A stretch of DNA of 64,000 nucleotides from Bacteroidota bacterium (GCA_030706745.1 JAUZNX010000003.1:1-64000); one strand, 5' to 3'. Positions 17,145 to 27,500 are shown, numbered from the stretch's first letter. Numbers and translations: made by a program. The notes: generated by a model not told the origin, from the sequence alone.

Positions 17145-19127
17145 GTGCAGCGGCCCATCCGCTTCTTTGGTTTTGTCGTTATGCTGCTCATTCGAGCGGG
17201 CATTTTGCACGCCCAAACCGAAGATAGCATCAAGCATCTCCCGCCGAAGTCAATCGAGGTCACGGCTCCGCGCGAGTCCGATCTTCACGTTGTCGATCCG
17301 CGTGCTAATGAAATAAGGTCCGCGACCGAAATCACCAGCGTGACCGGTTCAACGATTGCCGGCGACGCACTCCGGACGCTCTCTTCGTCCCTAGATATTC
17401 GCCGGTATGGCCCGCTGGGTAGTATTGCGATTCCGAGTTTTCGAGGATTGCCGGCCGAGTATACGGTCGTTTATCGGGATGGTATTCAACTCACCAACGA
17501 GCAACTTGGCCTGACTGATTTGGGTCAGTTGGCTCTTCACGGTATTTCTCGCGTCGAGTTGATTCCAAGCTCTACGGCGGTGTTGCTCGGAGGTGATGCC
17601 ATCGGCGCGGCGATTGACCTGGTGAGCCAATGGAGTGACACCGCAACCGTTCGAATTGGAACGGAGCAGTCTGGTTACCAGCATTCCAGCGGCATTCCGG
17701 AAAGTGATTACAGCGCCACCGTTGCCGCTCATCCCATAGATGGCCTCGACATATTGGCTGGCGGCTCCAGCGCGCAATCGAGCGGCAAATTCCCGTTCTA
17801 CCAGAGCACGACCAATAGCTACGTTCTGCGAGAGAATAACGATGTGGTTCTGAGGAGCGCTGATCTTACTGCCAGGTATCAGGCTGACGGTGGTAAGACC
17901 ATCCAGCTAATCTCCAACTACTTCTCTGCCAATCGCGGCTCGCCAGGATTTGCGACGACGCCCTACCGAGGCGCAGCTTCTTTGGATGAGCGGTTATCCG
18001 ACGAGCAATACCTCACCGGTCTCAAGTTCGAACAGACCGGCGAACGTTCGTCAAGCACTATCCGCGGATATTATCAGCATCAGTATGAGTCGTTTGCGGG
18101 CGCCATTGAAGGCTTCCACGATACAACGAGGAATGAGATGCTTGGGGCGGACGTCACTGCAACATCAACGTTTAGCGAGTGGCTGAAAGGACATACCGGA
18201 GTCTCATACCAGCATTCGCGGCTTCTGGGATCGGCTGATGTGCTCACCACGCCAAACGTTGCGATAACCCGAGAGAAGGTTTCGGGTTACGCGGCAGCGA
18301 TAATCGCACCGGTCGAGTTCTTCCGTGCAGCGCCCTCGGTGCGAGCGGAATACGTTTCGGATATTGCGGCATTTGAGTTACTACCGCAATGCGTCCTCGA
18401 GTTTGTGCCACTCAGCGAACTCTCAACCAGTCTGGCCTATAGCAAGAGCTTCCATGCTCCGACACTGAACGCGCTATACTGGAAAGGGCTCGGCAATCCG
18501 GCACTCAGGCCGGAGCACTCGGACAACGTTCAAGTGGCGGCCAGTTATTCCTCGGAAACTCTTGTTCTTCATCCACATTTGAGTGCGACATATTTTTATG
18601 CACGCATACAGGATGAGATCCTCTGGCAGCCACCCGGAACGGGTGGAGACGCCTGGCAGCCGTTCAATGTCGGGGTGGCGGAATCGAAGGGATTGGAAGT
18701 GGCTGGTTCGGCATCGTACAGCATCGATTCGCATTCGTCTGTTTCGGTCGAAGAGCGATACACGTTCCTCTCTGCGCACAACGTGACGCCGGGCGATACG
18801 GCCAGTGGCCGGGAGCTGATCTATTCCTCTCCGAGGCGGTCGCTATTGATCGGGAAAGTCCAGCGTGATGATTGGGGATCACTCGCGTTCACGGCGACCT
18901 ACCAGGGCCACCGCTTTAGCGACCCTGCCAATACTTCGTTGGGCGAGCTTCCGCCAGTCACGACATACGATCTTGTCCTGTCGTCCCGCGAGTTTGCGTT
19001 CGGCAATATCGGCTTCCACGTTCTGCTCGGCGTAACAAACGTGACGGACGTGAATTATGAGGAGGTCATCTACTATCCATTGCCGGGTCGCGCCTACAAA
19101 CTTTCTATTGAACTCAACTACCATTGA
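17145..19127 (+). CDS. btuB: TonB-dependent cobalamin receptor
   Basis: Outer-membrane receptor of 660 residues, the expected gene after a B12 riboswitch. A short signal peptide (GFVVMLLIRAGILHAQ) is followed by a plug domain with SIEVTAPRESD, SLDIRRYGPLGSIAIPSFRG, YTVVYRDGIQL and ISRVELIPSSTAVLLGGDA. A beta-barrel then runs to the end and closes with AYKLSIELNYH. Late barrel motifs YSKSFHAPTLNALYW and GNPALRPEHSDNVQV are typical of BtuB/FepA-type receptors. The GTG at 17145 is the best start; the first ATG in frame (17181) would cut into the signal peptide. It lies 2 bp from the next gene. Confidence 0.88.
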   Translation: MQRPIRFFGFVVMLLIRAGILHAQTEDSIKHLPPKSIEVTAPRESDLHVVDPRANEIRSATEITSVTGSTIAGDALRTLSSSLDIRRYGPLGSIAIPSFRGLPAEYTVVYRDGIQLTNEQLGLTDLGQLALHGISRVELIPSSTAVLLGGDAIGAAIDLVSQWSDTATVRIGTEQSGYQHSSGIPESDYSATVAAHPIDGLDILAGGSSAQSSGKFPFYQSTTNSYVLRENNDVVLRSADLTARYQADGGKTIQLISNYFSANRGSPGFATTPYRGAASLDERLSDEQYLTGLKFEQTGERSSSTIRGYYQHQYESFAGAIEGFHDTTRNEMLGADVTATSTFSEWLKGHTGVSYQHSRLLGSADVLTTPNVAITREKVSGYAAAIIAPVEFFRAAPSVRAEYVSDIAAFELLPQCVLEFVPLSELSTSLAYSKSFHAPTLNALYWKGLGNPALRPEHSDNVQVAASYSSETLVLHPHLSATYFYARIQDEILWQPPGTGGDAWQPFNVGVAESKGLEVAGSASYSIDSHSSVSVEERYTFLSAHNVTPGDTASGRELIYSSPRRSLLIGKVQRDDWGSLAFTATYQGHRFSDPANTSLGELPPVTTYDLVLSSREFAFGNIGFHVLLGVTNVTDVNYEEVIYYPLPGRAYKLSIELNYH

Positions 19128-19128
19128 A

Positions 19129-20202
19129 ATGAAAAAACGCCATATTGCTTTCTGCGTTGCCCTGCTGTGTGCGGGCACGCTTCCATCCTGCAGTTCGACG
19201 ACGGCGCCGCCACAATCAAACTTAATTCCCCTAGCGATCCATGATACGATCGAGCTGGCTTCCAGCGATCGGGCACTCTACGTGGTCAACGAGGGCAACT
19301 TTGGCAAACTCAACTCGTCGCTTGATGTCGTCGTCTTTCACAGCAGGTTGACAACATCGGATACAACGATCTATCATGGTGTCCTCGCCGGCCTTGGTGC
19401 CGGAAATGATGTTGCATTTAACGGGGATGAACTTCTCGTATTGGATAACGGCTCGAACCTGCTCGACCTTGGATCTGAAAATCCGCTCCAGTCCATGTCG
19501 GCGCTTCCGATGGGGGTGGACATGCCGAATAAGATGGCGGTGATCGGCACGAACCGCTTGCTCGTCACACGGCGAGCATCGAACAGTGCGGCGATCGTGG
19601 ACCTGTCGCAGTCGGCAATTGTGGATTCGATTCCACTTGGTGAGCCGAGCGTTGCTGTCGCGGTCCTGAACAATAAGGCGTATATCACTACGGGTTCCTA
19701 CACCGGTCCCTGGCACCTGAAGATCGTCGATCTTGTGTCGCACGCCGTGAAGAAGACCATACCCCTGGGTGGGTCACCGGAGCAAGCGGTTGCCGACTCC
19801 ACTTCGAGCAACATTATCATCGGCATGATTGGTGATTATGCCACGGTCTCGCCACAATTCTATTTTGTAAACGCTACAACTGATCTCATCGCCGATTCAC
19901 TGACCGTTGGCACGCCCAAGGACGATGCCGAGCTTACGACCGGCTCGAAGCACTTCATTATCATGGGTAGCGATATTTATGCGCTTAACGCGCCAACTCA
20001 CCAGTTGGGAGCAAGCTTGGTACACGCTTCGTCGCCGCTCTACAAGGGCTTCTACGATGGCTCAACCAACCAGATTTTCGCTGGTCTGTATGACTTCACC
20101 AGCGGTGCCGGGAAGGTAGAAGTGTATGATGCGACTACTGGTTTGCTGAAATGGTCGTTCGCCACCGGAATCGGCCCTGCACATTTCGCGTTCTACCACT
20201 AA
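19129..20202 (+). CDS. Beta-propeller lipoprotein, probable BtuG-like cobalamin-binding partner
   Basis: A 357-residue lipoprotein (lipobox TLPSCSST) made of repeated YncE/DUF5074-type blades: ALYVVNEGNFGKLNSSLDVV, NDVAFNGDELLVLDNGSNLL, PNKMAVIGTNRLLVTRR, PSVAVAVLNNKAYITTG. The opening VVNEGNFGxxNSS is characteristic of lipoproteins that accompany B12 receptors in Bacteroidota. In Bacteroides, BtuG is a surface propeller lipoprotein that captures cobalamin and hands it to BtuB; the position directly behind btuB under the same riboswitch supports that role here. This assignment is inference from fold and context. Confidence 0.75.
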   Translation: MKKRHIAFCVALLCAGTLPSCSSTTAPPQSNLIPLAIHDTIELASSDRALYVVNEGNFGKLNSSLDVVVFHSRLTTSDTTIYHGVLAGLGAGNDVAFNGDELLVLDNGSNLLDLGSENPLQSMSALPMGVDMPNKMAVIGTNRLLVTRRASNSAAIVDLSQSAIVDSIPLGEPSVAVAVLNNKAYITTGSYTGPWHLKIVDLVSHAVKKTIPLGGSPEQAVADSTSSNIIIGMIGDYATVSPQFYFVNATTDLIADSLTVGTPKDDAELTTGSKHFIIMGSDIYALNAPTHQLGASLVHASSPLYKGFYDGSTNQIFAGLYDFTSGAGKVEVYDATTGLLKWSFATGIGPAHFAFYH

Positions 20203-20228
20203 TTCTATATCAGCATCGCTGCAATACT

Positions 20229-20774
20229 ATGAATCAGAATCGTAATCAAGCCATTTTAGCAGGACTTCTTGTCCTCTTTGCGATGGCGACCCGTGTGCTG
20301 TTTAACCAGTTGCACGTATACAATTTCAACGCGGTCATGGCCGCCGGACTATTCGCCGGCGCATTTCTCGGGAATCGCCGATTCGGCATCGTAATTCCGC
20401 TTATTGCCATGCTGGCGACGGATTTTGTGCTCGGCTTCTACGATTGGCAACTCATGCTCTTCGTCTATGGCTCGCTGGCCGCGGCCGCATTCATTGGGAA
20501 GTGGTACGCCAAGAATGCCACTCTACCACGCTTTGCCACATCGGTTTTGGGCGGCTCGCTGCTGTTCTTCATGGTGACGAACGGTGCGGTCTGGCTTCTG
20601 GCGGAAGGGGCGATCTATCCGAAGACGTTGGCTGGGCTCGCACAGTGCTACGCGGCAGGACTTCCGTTTTACCGGAATACGCTGCTCGGCGACATAACCT
20701 GGAGCACCGTGCTCTTTGGTAGCTACGAATTGCTCCGTTTCAGGCTCCCGAAGCCAAAGGCAGCCGTAGCATGA
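20229..20774 (+). CDS. DUF6580-like integral membrane protein
   Basis: A 181-residue protein with about five hydrophobic helices (AILAGLLVLFAMATRVLF, NAVMAAGLFAGAFLG, FGIVIPLIAMLATDFVLGF). It resembles the small putative transport proteins now called DUF6580, which look like substrate-capture subunits of ECF transporters. It is the last gene of the riboswitch unit and is followed by a terminator, so it is probably repressed by cobalamin. It may help move B12 or a precursor across the inner membrane, since no BtuCD is present here, but this is inference. Confidence 0.7.
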   Translation: MNQNRNQAILAGLLVLFAMATRVLFNQLHVYNFNAVMAAGLFAGAFLGNRRFGIVIPLIAMLATDFVLGFYDWQLMLFVYGSLAAAAFIGKWYAKNATLPRFATSVLGGSLLFFMVTNGAVWLLAEGAIYPKTLAGLAQCYAAGLPFYRNTLLGDITWSTVLFGSYELLRFRLPKPKAAVA

Positions 20775-20796
20775 TGATGACGAATGTTATAGCAAC

Positions 20797-20829
20797 GAAG
20801 GCTCTCGCGGAAGCGAGGGCCTTCTTTTT
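20797..20829 (+). terminator. Rho-independent terminator of the cobalamin operon
   Basis: GAAGGCTCTCGC pairs with GCGAGGGCCTTC (one G-T pair) around a GGAA tetraloop and is followed by TTTTT. It lies 23 bp after the DUF6580 stop codon. Confidence 0.92.
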
Positions 20830-20892
20830 GTCAACAATGCTCCCCCGGCATTTCAAGGCAAGGGAGCATCGATCGCGATTCGGGGGTGATTG

Positions 20893-21576
20893 TTGAAGAC
20901 AGCATTATCCTGGAGCAGTGGGAAGGACAGTGCTTGGGCACTCCATGTGTTGCGCCAGCAGTGCGTCGAGGTCAGCATGTTGCTGACGACTGTGAACCAG
21001 GCGTTCGATCGCGTGGCGATGCACGGTGTGCGTCGGGAGTTGCTCGAAGCGCAGGCTGAATCGGTCGGAGTGCCGCTCATGGTGGTCGATCTGCCGTGGC
21101 CATGCTCGAATGAAGCATATGAAGGACGTATGAAATCGGCGACAGAAAAGCTGATCTACGATGGGTTTGACACGATGGCCTTCGGCGATCTGTTCTTACG
21201 CGACATCCGTGACTACCGGGAAAAGCAGATGGCCGGCAGGGGTCTGAATCCGGTTTTCCCTCTTTGGGATAGCCCAACAGCACAACTGGCCGAAGAGATG
21301 ATCTCCGGTGGTTTGCGCTCGCAGGTCGTGACGGTCAATCCAAAGAAGTTAGATGCCAAGTTCGCAGGACGACCGTGGGACCGCGCTTTCATTCAGGAAT
21401 TGCCCGAGGGGATCGACCCATGTGGTGAATATGGGGAATTCCACACCTTTGCATTCGATGGCCCAATGTTCGGACGCGCAATTGATTTTCGAGCCGGTGA
21501 GCATGTCGAACGCGACGGATTTGTCTTTGCAGATGTTCTACCATTCTACCAAGAGGAAGCAGTAAACCAGACATGA
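20893..21576 (+). CDS. PP-loop ATPase of the diphthine-ammonia-ligase-like family
   Basis: A 227-residue protein with the ATP-pyrophosphatase motif SSGKDSAWALHVL at the N-terminus and the family's C-terminal signature GEYGEFHTFAFDGPMF. In archaea and eukaryotes relatives (Dph6) amidate diphthine; bacteria lack diphthamide, so the bacterial substrate is unknown. The start is TTG at 20893 (or 20890); a TGA in frame at 20887-20889 excludes more, and GGGGGTG (20882-20888) is a good ribosome binding site for it. It overlaps carA by 4 bp (ATGA). Position behind the cobalamin operon could be meaningful, but a terminator lies between. Confidence 0.82.
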   Translation: MKTALSWSSGKDSAWALHVLRQQCVEVSMLLTTVNQAFDRVAMHGVRRELLEAQAESVGVPLMVVDLPWPCSNEAYEGRMKSATEKLIYDGFDTMAFGDLFLRDIRDYREKQMAGRGLNPVFPLWDSPTAQLAEEMISGGLRSQVVTVNPKKLDAKFAGRPWDRAFIQELPEGIDPCGEYGEFHTFAFDGPMFGRAIDFRAGEHVERDGFVFADVLPFYQEEAVNQT

Positions 21577-22766
21577 GCGACAAAGAGACACAAAGCCTGA
21601 ATGGAAAATCTCCGGCAAGCAGCCGGATGCCTGCGCGTCTTGTTTTGGAAAACGGTGCTGTCTTTCAGGGGCTGGCATTTGGTGCACTGGATGTAAAGCG
21701 TACCATTGGCGAGGCCGTATTCACGACCAGCATTACTGGTTATCAGGAAATCCTGACTGATCCATCCTATGCAGGACAAATCGTCACCATGACCAATCCG
21801 CTCATGGGTAACTACGGCGCAACGCACGAAGATCTGGAAAGCAGCCATCCGTTCGTCAGCGGATTTGTCGTGCGTGAAGCATCGGAACGCTACTCCAACT
21901 GGAGGGCCGAAGAGAGTCTTGGTGATTTTCTTCGTAAGACGGGTGTGCTGGCTATTGAGCAGGTCGATACGCGGCGGCTTGTCCGGCTACTTCGCAGCGA
22001 GGGTGCTATGCGGAGCGTCCTTTCCATCGAAGCACTATCTGACGCGGAGTTGGTGGAAATCGCGCGGCTAAGTCCCAATATGGCTGGACTCGATCTTACC
22101 AAAGGCGTTACGACGAAACAAACCTATGATTTTCCGGAAATTACGAATGACGAATTTCGAATTACGAATCAGGGGACAGAGTCAGTTCGTCATTCCCCAA
22201 TGCCTCATGTGGTTGTGCTCGATTATGGAATTAAGCAGAATATTCTTCGCAAGCTTTCTGCCCACGGTGCGCGGCTGACAGTCATGCCTTCGACTACAAC
22301 GCTCGAAGAGATCATGGAACAGAAACCCGATGGGATTTTTCTCTCGAACGGCCCCGGCGATCCCGATGCCGTGAAGGATACCATTGCGATGCTCAAGCAT
22401 CTTATCAAACGGGAGGAGCAGCCGATCTTTGGGATCTGCCTTGGACATCAACTGCTATCGCTCGCGCTGGGTGGCAATACCTACAAGCTGAAGTTCGGGC
22501 ATCGAGGCGCCAACCACCCAGTCAAGAATCTGCTGTCGGACAAGATTGAAATCACATCGCAAAATCATGGTTTTGCTGTCGATTGGAAGACAATGCCGAA
22601 CGACTGCGAACTAACGCATCTCAATCTCAACGATCAGACCGTCGAAGGCTTCCGGCATACGAAGCTACCTCTCTTCGCCGTACAATATCATCCTGAAGCC
22701 TCACCGGGACCGCATGAGAGCGACTATCTCTTCTCGCAGTTCATCGAGGCGATGCGGACCGCCTAA
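21573..22766 (+). CDS. carA: Carbamoyl-phosphate synthase small subunit
   Basis: Glutaminase subunit (397 residues) supplying ammonia to CarB for carbamoyl phosphate in pyrimidine and arginine synthesis. The N-terminal CPSase small-chain domain has FGALDVKRTIGEAVFTTS and GYQEILTDPSYAGQIV; the class I amidotransferase domain has Cys289 in GICLGHQ and the His of VQYHPEASPGPHES. The linker between the domains (about residues 189-205, EITNDEFRITN) is encoded by a heptamer repeat cluster. Coupled by a 4-bp overlap to the PP-loop gene. carB is not in the window. Confidence 0.93.
   Translation: MSDKETQSLNGKSPASSRMPARLVLENGAVFQGLAFGALDVKRTIGEAVFTTSITGYQEILTDPSYAGQIVTMTNPLMGNYGATHEDLESSHPFVSGFVVREASERYSNWRAEESLGDFLRKTGVLAIEQVDTRRLVRLLRSEGAMRSVLSIEALSDAELVEIARLSPNMAGLDLTKGVTTKQTYDFPEITNDEFRITNQGTESVRHSPMPHVVVLDYGIKQNILRKLSAHGARLTVMPSTTTLEEIMEQKPDGIFLSNGPGDPDAVKDTIAMLKHLIKREEQPIFGICLGHQLLSLALGGNTYKLKFGHRGANHPVKNLLSDKIEITSQNHGFAVDWKTMPNDCELTHLNLNDQTVEGFRHTKLPLFAVQYHPEASPGPHESDYLFSQFIEAMRTA
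22139..22198. repeat. Heptamer repeat cluster inside carA
   Basis: Units ATTACGA, ATGACGA, ATTTCGA, ATTACGA follow one another without gaps (22140-22167); an inverted piece TTCGTCATTCC follows at about 22186. The same units occur intergenically at 52184-52231. It lies exactly in the interdomain linker of CarA. Confidence 0.85.
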
Positions 22767-24565
22767 AAAGCGTAACGCGCATTCACCGTTACCGAACGCG
22801 GCGATTCGATATACCCTGGCCAGAAATCGCTGGCTCCGTTCAGAATATTTTCGATCTGAAGTATTCCTGCGAGCGCAGGTGTAAGTTGTGCCCGCAATTC
22901 AAAATCAATCATGCCGAGAGTCCGGTCGGGGAGCGTAATCGAGTGAAACCGGAGCGACGGCTTGAACGTCTCCCATAGAGAATTGAACCGATAGGTCGCC
23001 TCGAACTTTAGGATTGGTTCGAATGGCATGGCAATATCGCTATCGAGATCGGTTGCGGATGTCAACTTAAGCGAGGCCGTCAGTATGTCACGGTCAAACA
23101 AGAGGAAGTTGCCCGAAGCCCCAAACTCCTCACGCCGTGTTGAGGCTTGTCGTGCGGTCACCAGAATAGACGAATCTCGCAGCCGGAACGCCATGAAGAC
23201 GGGTTCGTGGTCGCGTGTGATCACGCGAGCTTCGAGCCGAAGCACATCATCGGCTGAAATGGCGTAGTTCATAAATGCAGCCAGATTCAGTTTGTCTATG
23301 ACAGCGCCTCGACCACTTGACTGAGCGTAAAAGGGATCGATAGCCGTAAGGGTCGCCATGCTCGAAAGCTGCGCCTGTGGATCGAAACTCCCACCAAACT
23401 CCCAACGCGGATTCAGGGCAATCCGGAGATGGGCAACAGGGGAAAGCGGTGTGCCACCCCCCGTTCCGGAAAGTAGCTTGATTCCGGCATCCCATGCAAA
23501 CTCACTATTTGTTTTGGTGCCGAATAGCACAGAGCCGTCTTCCGATTCCACAAGACCGTCAGTATTGAGCGAGGCCCGTGAATAGGCGAGGCCAGCGCGG
23601 ACCTGGAATGCGCTGGCAATCGTGGAGCCGAGGCCAAGCGCGAAGTATTGTGATGATTCCGAAGGGTTTTCTGTCAAGTCTTCACTCCACTCGCAGTCTG
23701 CAAGATGCAGTTGGTACTGCAAGAGTTCGGTTGCCTCCCCGTGGAGTGTTATACCCGCCTTCAGCAGCGCCATATCGTGATTCATCGATCTCGAACCGAG
23801 CGAGTCGCTGATTAAGGTCAGAGCGCGGTTCTCAATTCCCAGAGTCGCATCGAGCTCCGAAGCATGTCGCGTAAGAAGTGCCGGGTCGGTGCCAAGCGAA
23901 GCGTGAAACGCGCCGTCCAGACTCAAAAAAGTATGCAGCGGAAGCGAGGGACGCTCGACAAAATCGCCGCTCGCGTCATAAGACATTCGCTCGTCGAATG
24001 CTTGTTTGATAAATCCATAAATTGCTGGCTGGTCGATATTACCTCCGCCCACTTCAAGAAATGCTTCAAAGGGTTCGGGCATGGGCATCGACATCGGAAT
24101 GGGTGACTGATCGAAGAAGGGGAGCACCTCTCGCGTCACCGGGTTCATTCGTTCAAGAATCGTTGAGTCGAATGGTACCTGCGTCATTTCGCTTTCAGTC
24201 ATGATCGCGGCCGGGTAGTTAAAGTGAACGCGATTTCCAAATCGCGCCAGTTCCGGGATTTCGACGAGTTCCGAATCGAGCCACTCCTTATGCGAAAGCG
24301 ATACCGCAGTGTCCACGAGTGCGAATGCCGAATCCGAGAAGGCTCGTTCGGTCGTATCATTCGCATGAGCATGTTCCAGATCGGAGGCATGGACCGTATC
24401 GCGATAGATCAGCGTCCGTCCCTTTTGCGAACGGCGAAGTTCCTGCAGCATGGATGGAGGAAGCGGTCGACTAATGCTTGCACTCCGAAGCGTAGAATCG
24501 ACGGAGCCGGTTTGCGCCAGCACTGCCGCTGGCAGCAGAAGCAAAAGGAAGATGAGTAACTTCAT
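22763..24565 (-). CDS. Outer-membrane beta-barrel protein paired with a TPR protein
   Basis: A 600-residue exported protein (MKLLIFLLLLLPAAVLAQ). After a disordered 170-residue part, the remainder consists of amphipathic strands ending SPRSVTVNARYAF, a TonB-receptor-type barrel closure. The middle segment FEAFLEVGGGNIDQPAIYGF starts the barrel as in TonB-dependent receptors, but no plug domain with a TonB box is visible. Its start overlaps the TPR gene stop by 4 bp, so the two are coupled. The two probably act together in the envelope. Function unknown. Confidence 0.7.
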   Translation of the reverse strand: MKLLIFLLLLLPAAVLAQTGSVDSTLRSASISRPLPPSMLQELRRSQKGRTLIYRDTVHASDLEHAHANDTTERAFSDSAFALVDTAVSLSHKEWLDSELVEIPELARFGNRVHFNYPAAIMTESEMTQVPFDSTILERMNPVTREVLPFFDQSPIPMSMPMPEPFEAFLEVGGGNIDQPAIYGFIKQAFDERMSYDASGDFVERPSLPLHTFLSLDGAFHASLGTDPALLTRHASELDATLGIENRALTLISDSLGSRSMNHDMALLKAGITLHGEATELLQYQLHLADCEWSEDLTENPSESSQYFALGLGSTIASAFQVRAGLAYSRASLNTDGLVESEDGSVLFGTKTNSEFAWDAGIKLLSGTGGGTPLSPVAHLRIALNPRWEFGGSFDPQAQLSSMATLTAIDPFYAQSSGRGAVIDKLNLAAFMNYAISADDVLRLEARVITRDHEPVFMAFRLRDSSILVTARQASTRREEFGASGNFLLFDRDILTASLKLTSATDLDSDIAMPFEPILKFEATYRFNSLWETFKPSLRFHSITLPDRTLGMIDFELRAQLTPALAGILQIENILNGASDFWPGYIESPRSVTVNARYAF

Positions 24566-27500
24566 CGAGCTTTTCCTTTCTTTGCGTTTTTCGCTATCTT
24601 TGCCGGCGCGATCTGTTTCAGCAGCGATTCGGCGGAGGCGCGCTGCCGGCTACTAGCACCTGGAGTTCGGAGCAATTGCCGCAACGGTTCAGCGGCTGCT
24701 GACTTCCGTCCCAGGGCCAATTCTGATTCTCCGAGAGCCAAAAGTCTCCGTGCTTCCGATTCGTACGAAAGTGGAAAGTCCTTCTTTGCAGACTGCAGGG
24801 CAGTGACGGCCGACCTGTAATCATTCAAAGTCAGATAACTCTCTCCGATGCGGACTGCCGCCGCACCACCCCAAACATCCTTTGGATGGGCGGTCGTAAC
24901 GCGTGTGAATTCCATACGGGCTTCAGTCACTGTTCCCTTTGCTGCGAGAAGTTCACCGGCCCGAATCGCAGCTCGAGCCGAGACAGATGCTTCGATCGGG
25001 TAGCGATATGATAGGTTGCGGAAGACTGCGATTGCAGAATCTGGCTTCTTCTGGTCAGTCAGCATCTCCGCATATTCAACCATGGCCTGCGGTGCGGCAT
25101 CGTTCGAATAATATCGGTCGGCAAATGCTGCTTGATAATCCGTTGCCGCCTGAGCGAGCAAATTCTCTTTCCGTTCAATTCGGGCGCGATCCAGATACGC
25201 TTCGGAAGCAATGCCGAGTGAGTCGTATTGTGCGATAATTGTTGCCAGTTGCGAAAGCGCCCGCGCAGTGTCCTTGCCGAGCAGGGACGCTCGGGCAAGT
25301 AGTAAGTCTGCGCGCGGTCGAAGACTGTGCATTGGATACTTGCTGATGAAGGATTCTAATAACTGTGTGGAGTGTGCGGCCTCGCCGACACGCAGACTGA
25401 TCTCGCCAGAACGGAGCATGAGTTCCGGACCGAGTGGCGTTTCCGGATTGCGGGCCATGAATGTATCGGCGACGGCAATTGCTTCGCCGGGGCGTTTGAG
25501 GGTCAAAAGCGCATTCTGGAGAGCGATCAGTGCGTCGCCAGCCTCCCGCGAGCGAGGGTAATCGCGCAACAAGTCCTGATAGTAAGTGATGGCACTTCGA
25601 AGATCCTCATGGCGGCTTCGCTCTTCGCCAGCAACATACAGAGCGCGTGGCGCAAGCGCCGATTGATGGTACTGAGCAAGAATGACCTGCACATCACGCT
25701 CGGCCTCGGCAGTCTGGTTGATGGAGTATGCCGCCAGGGCTCGGTCAAAGTGGGCTTCGTCGATAATGTCGCTTCTGGGATAACGGGTTGCTAAATAGGC
25801 AAAAATATTCATTGCACTTCGTGCACTGTCCATGCGGTATCGAGTCACACCGAGCATGAGTAGCGCCCGCGTCGTGCGAAAATCATTGAAGGCGGGGCGA
25901 TCGACAGCGAGATTGTAGAGCCGGTTTGCGTCCGCGAAGTTGCCAAGAGCATAATAGGAATCGCCGGCTCTGGCGAGAACATCGTAAGAAAACCGGCTAA
26001 TGGAATCGAGAGCAATGACGCTCTGGAAGGCGGTCGCTGCGTGGGCATAGTCATTCGCTTCGAAGAGGCTCCACGCGTATCCATATTGGGCATCGACCTT
26101 GCGAGCGCTGTTAGGGAAGTCAGCCAAGAGCCGGGAATATGTTGTAAGTGCAGAATCATACTGGCCATCGCGCAGGTATGCCTTGCCGAGCCAGAAGAGG
26201 GCTTCATCGGTCCGTCCGGCTACCCGTTCGTTAGTGAGCCGGAGGTAGGTGTGGAGCTCGTCCGCGGCATCGTGCCACGCGCCAAGCGGGATCAGCGAGA
26301 GCCCTCGCTCGAGATGCGCTGCAGCACGGGCTGCTGTATCATCTTGAGGAATGTTTGCATAAGCATTCAGGAAGTAGGCATCCGCGCGCTCATACATGCC
26401 TCGTCGATAGGATAGCTCGCCGAGCAACAGCGAAGCATAGGCGCCCCTCACCGTTTGCTCGCTCGTGACCGGCTCGAGCAGCTTTGCCGCCTCGTAACTG
26501 TGTTCTCCGAATCGAATGAGAGCAAGTTGATATGCGGCAAGATCGCTATAAAGCATCGTCTTGTTGAGCGCAAGCTTCTCGAGTACATCGGAGGCTTCAC
26601 TGCTCATTCCGGCCCGTGCCAGCGCGACTCCGGCATAATAGCGGGCGCGCTCCGGAAAATCATTGTAAAAGAACGATGCGGTATCGAGCGTTGTACCACC
26701 GAGAGCGCTGGTGGAAAGCGTCGCGGCGCGGCTCAGCGATACAGAATCGTTCAAGAACGGATCGAAGAATTCGCCGCGTTCTCGCAAGGTGGAGGTCGCC
26801 CCGCGAAGCATACTCTGGCCGGAGGTGCTTGTGTCGATCACTGCGAGTTCTAGAAAGGCACTTGCTGCCTCCTTATACTTTGCGCGCTCGAAGAGCGACC
26901 ATGCCCGCTCGAAGCGAATCGCATTGGCAACGAACTTCGCTTCCTCGCTGCTTCGTTGGAACTGTGACATCGAATCGATCGATAATTCGGCATCACGAAG
27001 GACCTGAGTCGCGTCGTCGTATCGGGCTAGCCCGGAAAGCGTGCTTCCGCGCACGAGAGCCACTTCACTGCGGTAGTAATTCGAAGCCAATTGCGTGGCA
27101 TATGCACCAGAGCCCTCCGGAAGCCGTGTCGAACCGAGCATTCGGTCGTGGGGCGTTCGGATCAGCATCATTTCTTGAATCAGTGGCGACACATACCCAA
27201 GATCACGATTGAACGATGGGGAGCGGTGCTCGGTCACGGTATAAAGTGAGTCGGCCTGATCGAGTGTGGTAAGCGCAGTGAGGAGATGACCGCTTCGTCG
27301 TTGCTCCGCAGCCTGCCGTAATAGAGCCAGCAAGAGAATCGGACTTTGTCGAATGTTCGCTGCCAAGGCAAAATTGGAGTCGGCTCCTGTCGCATTACCT
27401 TGTCGTTCCTGTAACTCGGCAAGCCGAAAGCTCGAGAATCCGATCATCCGTGAATCGCTCGAAGCAGTGATTGCTCTTCTATAAGCATTTTCGGATTGAG

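Noticed and set aside
16919-17227. Plus-strand frame of 102 codons
   Set aside because: Overlaps the riboswitch end and the btuB start; no family resemblance. The region is the regulatory leader.
24590-24606. TATCTTTG promoter-like octamer
   Set aside because: Lies in the plus strand inside the minus-strand TPR gene with no plus-strand gene behind it; chance match.
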